Source: Novosphingobium profundi
Lineage (GTDB): Bacteria > Pseudomonadota > Alphaproteobacteria > Sphingomonadales > Sphingomonadaceae
DNA length: 64,000 bases
Direction: 5' to 3'
Assembly: GCF_020524485.1 (NCBI RefSeq)
Contig: NZ_JAIVLF010000006.1
Coordinates: 248,001-312,000 of the forward strand
The notes under the pieces are model-generated. The model made no database searches, was not told the DNA's origin, and saw only the letters and a program-made list of their open reading frames with translations. Each line of letters opens with the position of its first letter. Position 1 is the stretch's first letter. Of the stretch, positions 36,843-52,844 are shown piece by piece. The translations under genes and the position numbers were made by a program.

Positions 36843-38222
36843 TCAGGTTAAGGGGCGCACCTTCATTTTCCTTTCCACGCGCGCACGGGGCTTCGCGCGG
36901 TCGCCCTTCACCTGTGGTGTACCGACCCGTGCAAGATAGCTCCACAGGCCGCACTGCAGGCCGATCACCATGAGAATGAAGGGCTGGAAGGCAATGCCCA
37001 CGAAAAGGGAGCCGACGAGGTAGGACACCTGCGAGAGCTGAAGTGCATTGGCAAGCGGCGCCACCCAGGCCACCTCGGGCGCGCTTTGCTTGCGGTAGCG
37101 GCGGCGCAGCGCCTCCATCTGCCACAGCCCCGAGGCCTGAAGCAGCAACCACAGGAACAGGCCGGGATAGCCCTGCTCCCCCAGCATCTCGAAGTAGCTG
37201 GAATGGTAAGCGCGGCCTGTCTCGACGACATGCTCGCGGCGCACCGTCGTCACGTCTCCACTCGTGTCGTGCACGACCGTGTCGTACTCGACCCGGCTCG
37301 AAAGGTAAGCCTCGAAGCCGCCGCCCAGCGGGTTCTCCCGCGCGTAGTCCCAGGTCCACTTCCACACCCCCAGCCGCGTGCCGGCCGACTGGTCGGCCTC
37401 GTGGTTCTCGATCGTGTTCATGCGCGCAACGAAAGACTGGGGTAGGAAGGGAATCGCGGCAAAGGCAGCCAGCGTCATGCCCGCCAGGATCAACACCCGG
37501 TGGCGCGCGGTGCGCAGGTAGAGGATGCATAGGGCCGCAAGGCAGACGAGGCCGGTGCGCGCCTGCGTGCCCACCGGGATCAGACAGCACGCGAAGATGA
37601 GCGCCCCCGCGAAGGTCCAGACCCGCCAGTCGGAGGGGAAGATCGTCGAATGGCGCGCCAGCCACAGGATGATCGGGATGATCGCGATGGCCACGCACGA
37701 GAGGATCGAGCCTTCGTAGAGGCCTGTGTTGTTCTCCACGAAGATGCGCAAGGTACCATAGCCGCCCCCACCCAGCGCCGTCTTGATCCCCCCGTCGATG
37801 ATGAGCGCGCTGGCCGCCAGCACCATCACCAGCGCGGCCGCCTCGATGCGCAGGCGCGTGCGCAGGGTGAGCGGGAGAAAGATCGCGAAGACCAGTGCCT
37901 TCCACACCCAGCTCCATTTCTCGAGCGCGGGCAGCGGATAGTCCGCGCGCAGCGTGGTCACCGCGCAGTAGGCGAGCAGCGCCAGCATCACCCCCTGGCG
38001 CCAGGTGAAGCGCGTCCCCTCCTTCCCGTCGAGCGCCAGCCACCCCCCAAAGGCCGCGACGAAGGCAATCAGCGAGGTCGGGATGACCGAGAGGAACCCC
38101 CAGGAAATGATCTGGGGCGCCACGATGTCGATGTAGAGATAACACAGCACCCACAGGAACGGGCGGCGCAGCCCGGCCAGCAGAAGCGCGACAAAGAAGC
38201 CGGTGAAGGCGAGGTTAAGCAC
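36843..38222 (-). CDS. Exosortase A-associated O-antigen ligase/polymerase-like protein (Wzy family)
   Basis: 459 residues from GTG 38222 (GGGAG upstream); the ATG at 38252 would have its AGGAGG touching the start codon. Ten or more hydrophobic helices. The N-terminal LRRPFLWVLCYLYIDIVAPQ and TFRRAD-like LRADYPLPALEKW match DUF5935/TIGR03097 as I know it, and the periplasmic loop contains NPLGGGFEAYLSSRVEYD and HSSYFEMLGEQGYPGLFLWLL, typical of Wzy/WaaL. It probably joins or polymerises EPS repeat units. It overlaps the small membrane ORF upstream and is divergent from the TIGR04063-like glycosyltransferase. Confidence 0.82.
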   Translation of the reverse strand: MLNLAFTGFFVALLLAGLRRPFLWVLCYLYIDIVAPQIISWGFLSVIPTSLIAFVAAFGGWLALDGKEGTRFTWRQGVMLALLAYCAVTTLRADYPLPALEKWSWVWKALVFAIFLPLTLRTRLRIEAAALVMVLAASALIIDGGIKTALGGGGYGTLRIFVENNTGLYEGSILSCVAIAIIPIILWLARHSTIFPSDWRVWTFAGALIFACCLIPVGTQARTGLVCLAALCILYLRTARHRVLILAGMTLAAFAAIPFLPQSFVARMNTIENHEADQSAGTRLGVWKWTWDYARENPLGGGFEAYLSSRVEYDTVVHDTSGDVTTVRREHVVETGRAYHSSYFEMLGEQGYPGLFLWLLLQASGLWQMEALRRRYRKQSAPEVAWVAPLANALQLSQVSYLVGSLFVGIAFQPFILMVIGLQCGLWSYLARVGTPQVKGDRAKPRARVERKMKVRPLT

Positions 38223-38427
38223 CGGGCGCTCCCGGACGCGGCGCGCGCGCATCCTCCTCGGATTGCGTTTCGGCAACAGAGCCGGGAACACGCATCCCCT
38301 GCCCGCGCGGCGCACGGCGCGGCGCTGGGGGCTCGCCCTCGCGGTCGAGATCGGGCCTCTGCAACAGGCGCCACACGGCCAGCGCGATCAGGCCGTGGGA
38401 GAGGGCAAGGGCAAAGATGTCGACCAT
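38215..38427 (-). CDS. Small one-helix membrane protein overlapping the ligase gene
   Basis: 70 residues. An N-terminal hydrophobic helix (MVDIFALALSHGLIALAVWRLL) is followed by a polar, Arg/Pro-rich tail. The TAA stop overlaps the GTG start of the ligase gene, so translation is probably coupled. AGG sits seven bases before the ATG. Unrecognised; coupling and the membrane segment argue it is real. Confidence 0.6.
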   Translation of the reverse strand: MVDIFALALSHGLIALAVWRLLQRPDLDREGEPPAPRRAPRGQGMRVPGSVAETQSEEDARAPRPGAPGA

Positions 38428-38493
38428 CGCAAAACCTGCTAAGGCGCCCGGGTTGACGCCGCGTTAAGCGTTGTCCTGTAGCAAACGAGCGCC

Positions 38494-39750
38494 ATGAGCA
38501 CACGCCCGCCCCGCATCCTGCACGTGCTGGACCATTCGCTGCCGCTGCAAAGCGGCTACACCTTTCGCACCCGCGCGATCCTGAAGGCGCAGCAGGCGAT
38601 GGGCTACGAGGTGCGCGGCGTCACGGGGCTGCGCCACAAGACCCAGACCTCTCCCGCCGACGCGGCGCCCGAAGAGGCCGATGGCCTGCTTTTCCACCGC
38701 ACGCCCGGCACCGCCAAGGGCCCGCCCGTCTGGCGCGAGGCGCGCGAGATCGCCCGCTTCCACACCGGGATCGAGGCCGCGATCGCCGCCTGGCGCCCGG
38801 ACATCCTCCACGCCCATTCGCCCGCGCTGTGCGGCGCGGCCGCGCTGCGGGCCGCCCGGCGCCACGCGATCCCCCTCGTCTACGAGATCCGGGCCTTCTG
38901 GGAAGACGCCGCGGTGGGCAACGGCACGGGACGCGAGGGCTCGCTCAAGTACCGGCTGACCCGCGGCCTTGAGAACCACGTCGTCGCGCGCGCCGATGCG
39001 GTGGTGACGATCTGCGAGGGCCTGCGCGCCGACCTTGCCGGGCGCGGCGTGCCCGCCGACAAGATCACAGTCATGCCCAACGGCGTGGATCTCGACCTTT
39101 TCGGCACACCTGCGCCGCGCGACGAGGCTCTTGCCCAGACGCTTGGCTTCCAGCGTGCGGACGGGCGCCCCTGCCCCGTCATCGGCTTCATCGGCAGCTT
39201 CTATGATTACGAAGGGCTCGACGACCTCATCGCGGCCATGCCCGCCCTGCTCGCCCGAGAGCCCGATGCCCGACTGCTGCTGGTCGGCGGAGGCCCGCGT
39301 GCCGAGGCGCTTGCTGCACAGGCCAAAGAGTCTCCGGCTGCCCACGCGATCCGCTTTGTGGGCCGCGTTCCCCACGCCGAGGTCGAACGCTACTACGCGC
39401 TGTGCGATGTCATGGCCTATCCGCGTAAGCGCAGCCGCCTCACCGACCTCGTCACCCCGCTCAAGCCCTTGGAAGCCATGGCCCAGGGCAAGATCGTCGC
39501 GGCCAGTGACGTGGGCGGACATCGCGAACTGGTCACCCATGGCAAGACCGGCGTGCTCTTTGCGCCCGATGATCCACAGGATCTCGCGCACGCGCTTGCC
39601 GAACTGCTCGGCGCGCGCGATAGTTGGGAACGCCTACGCACCACGGGCATTGCTCATGTGCGCCGCGCGCACGACTGGTCCGCCAATGCCAGGCGTTATC
39701 AAGACGTTTACCAAATGCTGTCACCTGTGGTGGCGCAACATGGGCACTAG
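38494..39750 (+). CDS. Exosortase A-associated glycosyltransferase (family 4 type)
   Basis: 418 residues. ILHVLDHSLPLQSGYTFRTRAIL is the signature start of the TIGR04063-type PEP-CTERM/exosortase A-associated glycosyltransferases. DILHAHSPALCGAAAL, YEIRAFWEDAAV and the donor-binding C-terminal region (PNGVDLDLF, PLKPLEAMAQGKIVAASDVGGHRELV) confirm GT-B fold, GT4. It likely adds a sugar to an EPS lipid-linked intermediate. It is divergent from the ligase gene with 66 bp between. The rest of the exosortase locus is outside this window. Confidence 0.87.
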   Translation: MSTRPPRILHVLDHSLPLQSGYTFRTRAILKAQQAMGYEVRGVTGLRHKTQTSPADAAPEEADGLLFHRTPGTAKGPPVWREAREIARFHTGIEAAIAAWRPDILHAHSPALCGAAALRAARRHAIPLVYEIRAFWEDAAVGNGTGREGSLKYRLTRGLENHVVARADAVVTICEGLRADLAGRGVPADKITVMPNGVDLDLFGTPAPRDEALAQTLGFQRADGRPCPVIGFIGSFYDYEGLDDLIAAMPALLAREPDARLLLVGGGPRAEALAAQAKESPAAHAIRFVGRVPHAEVERYYALCDVMAYPRKRSRLTDLVTPLKPLEAMAQGKIVAASDVGGHRELVTHGKTGVLFAPDDPQDLAHALAELLGARDSWERLRTTGIAHVRRAHDWSANARRYQDVYQMLSPVVAQHGH

Positions 39751-39805
39751 AACGCGATCGGTTCCGCGATTCCCGGCCCGATAATCACTCCTGGGGGTGT
39801 GCGAC

Positions 39806-41815
39806 GTGGCCGATAAGATGCGCAAGACCAAGGGCGGAAAGCCGCCGATCAGCCAGCATCCGATCTTCCCCGCCATCATCGCGCTGTGGTGCGGCGCGCT
39901 GGCCGGGCTGTGCAGCATCGCGCTGCGCCCCGCCGTGGTCGAACAGGCGATTCTCGCCACCGGCCTCGACACGCTCGTGCCCATGGCCGCTCCGCCACTG
40001 GGGGCCACCTTCCGGATTGCCCTTGCCCTTGCCATGACCGGGATCGGCGCCCTCCTCGGCGGGTTCCTGGCCCTGCGCATCGTGCGCCCGCACCCGTCCG
40101 CCCGCGCCCGTGCAGAGCGCACCGAGATGGCTCGGGACGAGGCCCCGGCCACCACGCCCGCCGCCCCTCCTGCGGGCCGCCGCCGGGCCTTGGCCAACAT
40201 GGAGCTGGAAACCGCGAGCGCCCTGGAAGCGAATGCGGAGATCGCCGAGGCGCAGGAAGATAGCGTTCCCGAGGCTGCCGCACCCTTCGCGCAGCCCGAA
40301 ACGGCCGCTGCACCTGCACCTGCACCTGCCGCAGCGCCCCTGGAAGAGACCGAACATGGCGACATCGCCGAGGGCATCCTCGACATGCGCGCGTTCGATC
40401 TCGACGCCTATCTCGACAGTGCGCAGGAGCCCGCCGCCGAGCCGGACGCAATGCCCGCGCCAAGCGAAGCCAAAGCCCCAGATGCGCCTGTCGTTCCGGA
40501 GGACAACGTGGCCCCATCGCGCCCCATCCCGCCCGAGGCGCAGGTCTTCCGGACAAGCGCCCCATCCGCCTCCGCACCCGAAGCCGACGTACCGGCCGCC
40601 CCCGGCCAGCGCCTGTTTGATGCCTATTCGCAGGCGATCGCCGCAAGGACCGCAGCCCCTGGCTTCTCGCTGCTCCCGCACAAGGATGAGGAAAGCACCG
40701 AAAGCGCACAGATCTGGGACGATACCCCGGACATGTCCGAGCCCACCGCGACGGACGACCCCCGCAGCGCCCAAACCGCTCCGGCCGACGCGCCTGAAGT
40801 GCTGCCCTTCGCCGCAGCCGCCATGGCCGAATTCACCGCAGGCGCAGGCACAGCCCCGCGCAGCGGCGCCGAGCGCATCGCCGCGCGCGAACTCGATGAA
40901 CTCTCGCCGATCGAACTGCTCGAGCGCCTCGCCCTGGCCATGACGCGCCGCCGCGAGACCGAGGCGCGGGACGCGGCCCAGGAGACACCGGAAGAGGCGA
41001 CCCCAGCGCCGTCCACGAGCGAACCCGCCATCCCGGAGCCCTATTCGCCGGAAACCGCCGCCGAGGTGCCGCCAATTCCGACGCCATCGGCCGAAGAGGA
41101 GGCAACACCCCCGCAGGTTGAAGCTCCCGAGCCGACCCCGGTCGCTCTGGCCCGCGGCCCCTTCGCCGCGCCGATCTCCGAAGCCACCAGCGAGCCTGCC
41201 TCGCACGAGGCGGCACAGACGACTCCCGAAGAAGCGCCCACCGCGAAGCTGGGCCTGCCAGCCGCGATGCGCGGGATCGACTTCGACGCCTTCGAGGACG
41301 ACGACAACGAGGCGCTGCCCGACTACATCCCGGCCCGCCAGATCCGCGCGCCCGCGCCCCCGTCCGCAGCGTCCCCGCTCTCGGCCCCGGCCCCTTTCGC
41401 CGCGCCCGCCGGTCTTGCGCCCGCAGAGCCCGAGGAAAACGACGCCGAGGAAGAAAGCGTGCTCGAACAGGGCTATTCTTCGCTTCTCGGCCTTTCGCGC
41501 CCGGCCGAGGGCGCGCCGACCTTCGTGCGCGTCGAGGAACCCGACGACCACGACGAGATCGAACCGGTGGTGATCTTCCCGGGCGAAGAGGCGCGCAGCC
41601 AGGCCGCCCGCGCATCGAGCGAGGCGCCGCGCCCCTTCGATGCGGCCCCTGCCGGAGGGTCCGAACCCCTGGCCTTCCCGCGTCAGCTGCAGGCCGATGC
41701 CTCCCGCGCGCAGCCCCGCCCCTTCGATGCCCCGCCGCGCGAGGACGCGGAAGAGACCGAGAAGGCCCTGCGCGCAGCCCTCGCCACGCTCCAGCGGATG
41801 AGCGGCGCCGCCTGA
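39806..41815 (+). CDS. Ala/Pro/Glu-rich membrane protein of unknown function
   Basis: About 669 residues from GTG 39806 (GGGGG upstream); the ATG at 39818 is an alternative. Two N-terminal helices (AIIALWCGALAGLCSIALRP and IALALAMTGIGALLGGFLAL) precede ~570 residues of low-complexity sequence dominated by Ala, Pro and Glu, with short conserved-looking blocks (ELDELSPIELLERLALAMTRRR, AMRGIDFDAFEDDDNEALPDY, EQGYSSLLGLSRP, and a C-terminal LRAALATLQRMSG helix). It is probably an inner-membrane protein with a long disordered cytoplasmic tail bearing interaction motifs. I do not recognise a family. A gene for a scaffold or polar organiser is possible but unproven. Confidence 0.7.
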   Translation: MADKMRKTKGGKPPISQHPIFPAIIALWCGALAGLCSIALRPAVVEQAILATGLDTLVPMAAPPLGATFRIALALAMTGIGALLGGFLALRIVRPHPSARARAERTEMARDEAPATTPAAPPAGRRRALANMELETASALEANAEIAEAQEDSVPEAAAPFAQPETAAAPAPAPAAAPLEETEHGDIAEGILDMRAFDLDAYLDSAQEPAAEPDAMPAPSEAKAPDAPVVPEDNVAPSRPIPPEAQVFRTSAPSASAPEADVPAAPGQRLFDAYSQAIAARTAAPGFSLLPHKDEESTESAQIWDDTPDMSEPTATDDPRSAQTAPADAPEVLPFAAAAMAEFTAGAGTAPRSGAERIAARELDELSPIELLERLALAMTRRRETEARDAAQETPEEATPAPSTSEPAIPEPYSPETAAEVPPIPTPSAEEEATPPQVEAPEPTPVALARGPFAAPISEATSEPASHEAAQTTPEEAPTAKLGLPAAMRGIDFDAFEDDDNEALPDYIPARQIRAPAPPSAASPLSAPAPFAAPAGLAPAEPEENDAEEESVLEQGYSSLLGLSRPAEGAPTFVRVEEPDDHDEIEPVVIFPGEEARSQAARASSEAPRPFDAAPAGGSEPLAFPRQLQADASRAQPRPFDAPPREDAEETEKALRAALATLQRMSGAA

Positions 41816-42126
41816 TCACACAGGCCAGCGAACGGAATCGACGGCCTTCCGGTCTGCGAAGCGGGTTCCGCTCCACGGACACTTGCATCACCAAACCATT
41901 GCGACAGTTCTCAAACACCGATTCTTGATAACAAAATGCCCTAGAATCGGCGTCAATTGGAATTTTTCATCCGTCGAGGCCCGAAGTCGGTTGCAAAACC
42001 GGCCCTCAATCTGCATGGGGACCGTGGGGTCACTATGTCGCTCAAGAGCGGCGCTCGATTCGTGCGCGCTGCGCGGGCGAAGCGGGTTTTGCGACCCCTG
42101 ACAAAATGACAGGATGGGTATTATCG
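41816..42126. other. Leader and promoter region of gltB
   Basis: 311 bp without a supported gene; the 41900-41970 stretch is distinctly AT-rich and probably contains the gltBD promoter. It contains the inverted repeat at 41918-41950 and a CGGTT-GCAA-AACCG hairpin (41988-42001). Confidence 0.55.
41918..41950. promoter_or_regulatory. Inverted repeat upstream of gltB
   Basis: CCGATTCT (41918-41925) and AGAATCGG (41943-41950) are perfect inverted repeats separated by 17 bases. Each arm contains GANTC, the CcrM methylation target of alphaproteobacteria. An operator is more likely than a terminator because no T tract follows. Confidence 0.4.
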
Positions 42127-46767
<4,641 letters not shown>

Positions 46768-46788
46768 GTTCGAAGGAATATAGAAGAC

Positions 46789-48222
<1,434 letters not shown>

Positions 48223-48250
48223 GAAAGGCCTACACGGCAACCGAGATACG

Positions 48251-48280
48251 AAGGGGCGTCCGCAAGGACGCCCCTTTTTT
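48251..48280 (+). terminator. Terminator after gltBD
   Basis: AAGGGGCGTCC (48251-48261), GCAA loop, GGACGCCCCTT (48266-48276), then T run to 48280. Perfect 11-bp stem. Confidence 0.93.
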
Positions 48281-48482
48281 CATGGCCTTGCGAAGGCCCT
48301 GCGCGCGCACTCCAACGTAGTGGCATCTTGCCGCTTCCTGCCCGGCTCCCCCGCAAAGTCGCCTAGGTGCGCCTTGGCGCCCATTTCACCGTGCGCCGTT
48401 ACCTCCTCTCTTCGCGGCAGCCCGGCCACGGGCCGCCTGCAAGGACGCGCGCCTGGATGCGCAGAAGGGATGGAGCGCAGCG

Positions 48483-50246
48483 GTGATCAAGGACCAGACC
48501 CGGAAGGCCGGACGCGGGCTCACCGCGCTCGTGGCGCTCGCCGTGCTGCTGACCGGCCTTGCCGTCTACATGATCCGCTTCGGCGGTCCGATCGAGCGCA
48601 AGCACGCCCTCCAGAACGAGATGCTGGCCGACATCCTGCCGCCGCCCGCCTTCGTCGTCGAACCCTACCTCCAGGTCACGCAGGCGACCGCCAACCCGGG
48701 TAATGCCCCGCTCGTCCTTGAAGAGCTGGCGCGTCTCGAAGGCGAATTCCGCGAACGCCAGGCCTATTGGCAGGAGAACGAGGTGCCCCCCGAAGTGCGC
48801 GACCAGCTGGCCCGCGTGATCCGGGTCGCGGACCACTTCTGGCGCATTGTCGACGGCAAGTTCGCCAAGGCCGCCAAGGGCCGCGACCGGGATGCCATGT
48901 ACTGGATCCAGGTGCGCGAGCTCTCCCCCATCTACGACCGCCAGCGCCAGGAAGTGCTCAAACTCGTCGCCCTCTCGCGCGCCTTCACCACCGCCGAGAT
49001 GCGCACCGACACCTGGATCACCGCCGCCTGCCTGCTGGCCAGCGCTCTCATCGCGTTGTTGCTGGCGGGCGCCATCCCCTACGCCGCCCGGCTGATCGAC
49101 CGTAGGATCGTCACCCCGCTGGAGAACGCCAGCCGCAGCTTCGGCCACCTCGCCTCGGGCGACTTCGACATCGTCATTGACGGCACCGAGCGACGCGACG
49201 AGTTCGGCACGATGGCCCGCTCGATGGACGTCTTCCGCCGCGCCGGGATCGAGAAGGCCAGCGCGGACGAGGAACAGCGGCGCGTGGTCGAGAATGTCTC
49301 GGTCGGCCTTCACAAGCTTGCGGCCAAGGACCTCGAATACCGCATCACCGAACCTTTCCCGGAAAGCTACGAGGCGCTGCGCACGAACTTCAACGAGGCC
49401 GTGACCGCCCTGTGCAAGGCCATGGGCACCGTGCGCGTCGGAGCCTCCAGCGTGATGAACGCGATCTCGGAAATCCGCGCAGGGTCCGATGACCTCGCCC
49501 AGCGCAACCAGCAGCAGGCCGCGAGCCTGGAGGAAACCGCCGCAGCCATGGCGCAGGTGACCGACCGCATACGCGAATCGGCAGGCACCGCGGCCCAGGC
49601 CCAGGAGGCCATCACCACCGCCCACGACGAGGCCAGCGAAGGCGGCGAAGTGGTGCGCGCGGCGGTCTCCGCGATGTCCGCCATCGAGACGTCCGCGCGC
49701 GAGATCTCGACCATCATCGACCTCATCGATGGCATTGCCTTCCAGACCAATCTCCTTGCCCTCAACGCAGGGGTCGAAGCGGCGCGCGCGGGCGATGCGG
49801 GCAAGGGTTTCGCGGTCGTCGCCAACGAGGTGCGCGACCTCGCCCAGCGCTCCGCCGACGCCGCGCACCAGATCAAGGAGCTCATCACCAAGAGCAGCGC
49901 ACAAGTGGAAGGCGGCGTCGAGCTGGTCGGCGAAACTGGCACCCGGCTCGAGGCGATCCTGGCTCAGGTGGGCGAACTGCGCAGCTTCATCGCGCAGATG
50001 GCCACTTCTGCGCGCCAGCAGGCCAGCGACCTCGACCAGGTCAACACCTCGGTCGGTGAAATGGACCGCATGACCCAGCAAAACGCGGCCATGGTCGAGG
50101 AAACCACCGCCGCGACCCGGAGCCTGGAAAGCGAGGCGCGCGGTCTCAGCGAACTCATGTCGGGTTTCCGCACCCGTATGCGCGAGGCGCGCCCCGAGAT
50201 CGCAGGACAGGGCGAGCCCTTGCGGCGGACCAGCGCGGTCGCCTGA
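48483..50246 (+). CDS. Methyl-accepting chemotaxis protein
   Basis: 587 residues from GTG 48483. First membrane helix [20 protein letters not shown], a ~140-residue periplasmic sensor predicted helical, second helix [22 protein letters not shown], then HAMP ([25 protein letters not shown]) and a long coiled-coil signalling domain. The conserved hairpin tip reads [42 protein letters not shown]. The C-terminus lacks a CheR-binding pentapeptide. Its stimulus is unknown, and no che genes are nearby. It is convergent with the catalase gene across repeat copy E. Confidence 0.92.
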   Translation: MIKDQTRKAGRGLTALVALAVLLTGLAVYMIRFGGPIERKHALQNEMLADILPPPAFVVEPYLQVTQATANPGNAPLVLEELARLEGEFRERQAYWQENEVPPEVRDQLARVIRVADHFWRIVDGKFAKAAKGRDRDAMYWIQVRELSPIYDRQRQEVLKLVALSRAFTTAEMRTDTWITAACLLASALIALLLAGAIPYAARLIDRRIVTPLENASRSFGHLASGDFDIVIDGTERRDEFGTMARSMDVFRRAGIEKASADEEQRRVVENVSVGLHKLAAKDLEYRITEPFPESYEALRTNFNEAVTALCKAMGTVRVGASSVMNAISEIRAGSDDLAQRNQQQAASLEETAAAMAQVTDRIRESAGTAAQAQEAITTAHDEASEGGEVVRAAVSAMSAIETSAREISTIIDLIDGIAFQTNLLALNAGVEAARAGDAGKGFAVVANEVRDLAQRSADAAHQIKELITKSSAQVEGGVELVGETGTRLEAILAQVGELRSFIAQMATSARQQASDLDQVNTSVGEMDRMTQQNAAMVEETTAATRSLESEARGLSELMSGFRTRMREARPEIAGQGEPLRRTSAVA

Positions 50247-50270
50247 ACCTCCAGAAAGGAAAAAAGAGAA

Positions 50271-50387
50271 ATCCGAGGACCATCGCCCTCGGGCTCCCCG
50301 AAATGTCGAGCTCACCTTTGTCGCGCCGCCTTGGCCGAGAAGGGTGAGCTCGCCCGTTCGGGGGTCAAGGGGCGATCGCCCCTTGTA
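50271..50387 (-). repeat. Structured intergenic repeat, copy E (reverse orientation)
   Basis: Hairpin CCGAGGAC-CATC-GCCCTCGG (50273-50292; one A/C mismatch on this strand, a G-U pair on the complementary RNA), central dyad with AGCTCACC/GGTGAGCT, then hairpin CAAGGGGC-GATC-GCCCCTTG (50366-50385). Between convergent chemoreceptor and catalase genes. Confidence 0.92.
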
Positions 50388-50400
50388 TAGGACGTCCTGC

Positions 50401-51945
50401 TTACTCCGCGTGCGCCTTCACGGTATCGGGCGCCGTATTCACCTCTTCGGCGTCGGTCGCGGTCTCGCTCGTGATCGGCACCGCGTTCACGTCGCTGTCG
50501 AGTTCTTCGCAAGCCTTGCGCACGCCCGCCGCGTAGTCGGGGTGGACCTTCTCCAGGACCGCGAACCAGCGTTCCTTCACGCCCTTCGAGCACGGCCCCA
50601 TGGCCTGCGCGTAGTTGGTGTAGAGGCGCTGCTTCTGTTCGTCGGTGAACATCTCATAGAGCGCGCGCGGCTGCGTGAAGTCGTCCATTTCCTGCGGGTT
50701 GCCATAGCGATCCATGTCCCCGTCGATACGCAGCGGCGGCTCCTGCGCGCCCGCATCGGCAACCGGGCCTTCGTACTGGTTCGGCTCGTAGTAGGCGTCC
50801 GGGTTGCCGAAGTCGTTGGTGAAGAAGCGCATCGCGCCGTCCTTGTGATAGTGATTCACCTTGGCGGCCTTGGCCGCGTTGGCGGGCAGCGCTTCGTAGT
50901 GTGTGCCCAGGCGATAGCGGTGCGCATCGGCATAGGAGAACACGCGCGCCTGCAGCATCTTGTCGGGCGAGAACGAGATACCCGGCACGATGTTCGAAGG
51001 GCTGAACGCCGCGTTCTCGACCATCTGGAAGTAGTTGTCCGGGTTCTTGTTCATCTCCAGGACGCCCACCTCGATCAGCGGGTAATCGCCGTGGGGCCAG
51101 ACCTTGGTGAGGTCGAAGGGGTTGTAGGGCGTCTTGAGCGCGTCCTCCTCGGGCATGACCTGGATGTAGAGCGTCCACTTGGGGTACTCGCCCTTTTCGA
51201 CCGCGTTATAGAGGTCCTCCTGGTAGGATTCGCGCGTCTTGCCGATCAGCTTCTCGGCCTCGGCGTTGGTGTAGAACTCGTGGCCCTGCTGGGTCTTGAA
51301 GTGGAACTTTACCCAGAAGCGCTCACCGGCCGCATTCCACATCGAGAAGGTGTGGCTGCCATAGCCGTTCATGTGCATCGGGTTCTTGGGGATGCCGCGG
51401 TCCGACATCAGGATTGTGACCTGGTGCACGCTCTCGGGCTGGGCGGCCCAGAAGTCGAACATCGCCTCGGGGCTGCGCAGGTTGGTGCGCGGGTGGCGCT
51501 TTTGCGTGTGGATGAAGTCGGGGAACTTGTAGGCATCGCGCACGAAGAAGACGGGCGTGTTGTTGCCCACCATGTCCCAGTTGCCTTCCTCGGTGTAGAA
51601 CTTGAGGGAGAAACCGCGTACGTCGCGCTCGGCATCCGCCGCGCCCGCTTCACCCGCGACGGTCGACCAGCGCGAGAGCACCTCGGTCTCCTTGCCCACC
51701 TCGGAGAACATCTTGGCGCAGGTGTACTTCGTGATGTCCTTGGTTACCGTGAAAGTGCCCTGCAGGCCCCAGCCCTTGGCGTGGACGGTGCGCTCGGGAA
51801 TACGCTCGCGGTTCTGGTGGGCGAGCTTTTCCAGGAGCTGGTAGTCCTGCATCAGCACCGGCCCGCGCGTGCCCGCGGTCAGCGAGTTCTCATTGGAGGG
51901 AACAGGGGCACCGGCGCTGGTGGTCAGGGTGGGCTTGTCGGCCAT
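50401..51945 (-). CDS. katA: Monofunctional haem catalase
   Basis: 514 residues, small-subunit (clade 3) class. Catalytic His in [12 protein letters not shown], catalytic Asn in [13 protein letters not shown], and proximal haem Tyr in [19 protein letters not shown]-binding-region motifs such as [22 protein letters not shown] are present. It decomposes hydrogen peroxide in the cytoplasm. The C-terminal tail is polar and Thr/Asp-rich. No OxyR site was identified in the short upstream gap to ung. Confidence 0.95.
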   Translation of the reverse strand: MADKPTLTTSAGAPVPSNENSLTAGTRGPVLMQDYQLLEKLAHQNRERIPERTVHAKGWGLQGTFTVTKDITKYTCAKMFSEVGKETEVLSRWSTVAGEAGAADAERDVRGFSLKFYTEEGNWDMVGNNTPVFFVRDAYKFPDFIHTQKRHPRTNLRSPEAMFDFWAAQPESVHQVTILMSDRGIPKNPMHMNGYGSHTFSMWNAAGERFWVKFHFKTQQGHEFYTNAEAEKLIGKTRESYQEDLYNAVEKGEYPKWTLYIQVMPEEDALKTPYNPFDLTKVWPHGDYPLIEVGVLEMNKNPDNYFQMVENAAFSPSNIVPGISFSPDKMLQARVFSYADAHRYRLGTHYEALPANAAKAAKVNHYHKDGAMRFFTNDFGNPDAYYEPNQYEGPVADAGAQEPPLRIDGDMDRYGNPQEMDDFTQPRALYEMFTDEQKQRLYTNYAQAMGPCSKGVKERWFAVLEKVHPDYAAGVRKACEELDSDVNAVPITSETATDAEEVNTAPDTVKAHAE

Positions 51946-52044
51946 GGATGGGTCCTCTCGGCGATTGGGGGTTCACCAAGAGAATGCGTCAGGCGCGCAA
52001 GTGGTTGCCACAGGGCTTGCGATCAGCCTGATCGGCTGCGTCAA

Positions 52045-52761
52045 TCAGACGCAGCCCCAATCGATCGGCTGGCGGCCGTTTTCTTCCAGAAAGGCGTTGG
52101 TACGGCTGAAATGCCCGCATCCCAGGAACCCGCGGTGCGCCGAGAGCGGACTGGGATGCGGCGCCTGCAGGATGAGGTGCTGGCTTTGCATGAGACCCGG
52201 CACCCGCTGCGCCTTCTTCTGCGCATGCGAGCCCCAAAGGAGGAACACGCACGGCTCGCGGCGCGCCGCAACGGCCGCCACGGCGGCATCGGTGATCGCC
52301 TCCCAGCCCCGCTTCTGGTGCGAACCGGCCTGCCCCGCCTCGACCGTCAGCGCGTTGTTGAGGAGCAGCACGCCCTGGCGGGCCCAGCCTTCCAGGTTGC
52401 CGTGCCCGGGCGCCGTCACGCCGCAGTCGCTGGCCAGTTCCTTGTAGATATTGACCAGCGAGGGGGGCACACGCACGCCCTTCTGCACCGAAAAGGCCAG
52501 CCCGTGCGCCTGTCCCGGCCCGTGATAGGGGTCCTGCCCCAGGATCACGACCTTGACCGCATCGAGCGGGGTCAGTTCCAGCGCGCGCAGGCGGCTGCCG
52601 CGCGGGGGATAGACGGTCTTGCCGCTATCTTCCTCGGCGCGCAGCCAGGCACCCAGGCGGCGGGCCTCAGGGGCTTCCAGAACCGGGGCAAGCGCGGTGC
52701 GCCAGCTTTCCGGCAGCGCCTCGGCGCCCTCAGCACCGGCGTGGCTTTCCGATCCGCTCAT
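52045..52761 (-). CDS. ung: Uracil-DNA glycosylase, family 1
   Basis: 238 residues from ATG 52761; the upstream in-frame extension is not family-like. Catalytic Asp in VVILGQDPYHGPGQAHGLAF, the leucine-loop HPSPLSAHRGFLGCGHFSRTN (catalytic His, minor-groove loop), and FLLWGSHAQKKA. It removes uracil from DNA. It is divergent from the rnd-like gene and downstream on the same strand lies catalase. Confidence 0.95.
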   Translation of the reverse strand: MSGSESHAGAEGAEALPESWRTALAPVLEAPEARRLGAWLRAEEDSGKTVYPPRGSRLRALELTPLDAVKVVILGQDPYHGPGQAHGLAFSVQKGVRVPPSLVNIYKELASDCGVTAPGHGNLEGWARQGVLLLNNALTVEAGQAGSHQKRGWEAITDAAVAAVAARREPCVFLLWGSHAQKKAQRVPGLMQSQHLILQAPHPSPLSAHRGFLGCGHFSRTNAFLEENGRQPIDWGCV

Positions 52762-52844
52762 CGCAAATTTCCTCCGCGCCCGGCAACAAGGTGGGCTTGC
52801 GCCCATTGCGCAACCGACCGGCAATCCCTAAGCACTTTCGCATC

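Noticed and set aside
40140..41815. Tandem repeats inside the Ala/Pro/Glu-rich gene
   Set aside because: Low-complexity sequence without a constant repeat unit; only short runs such as APAPAPA recur.
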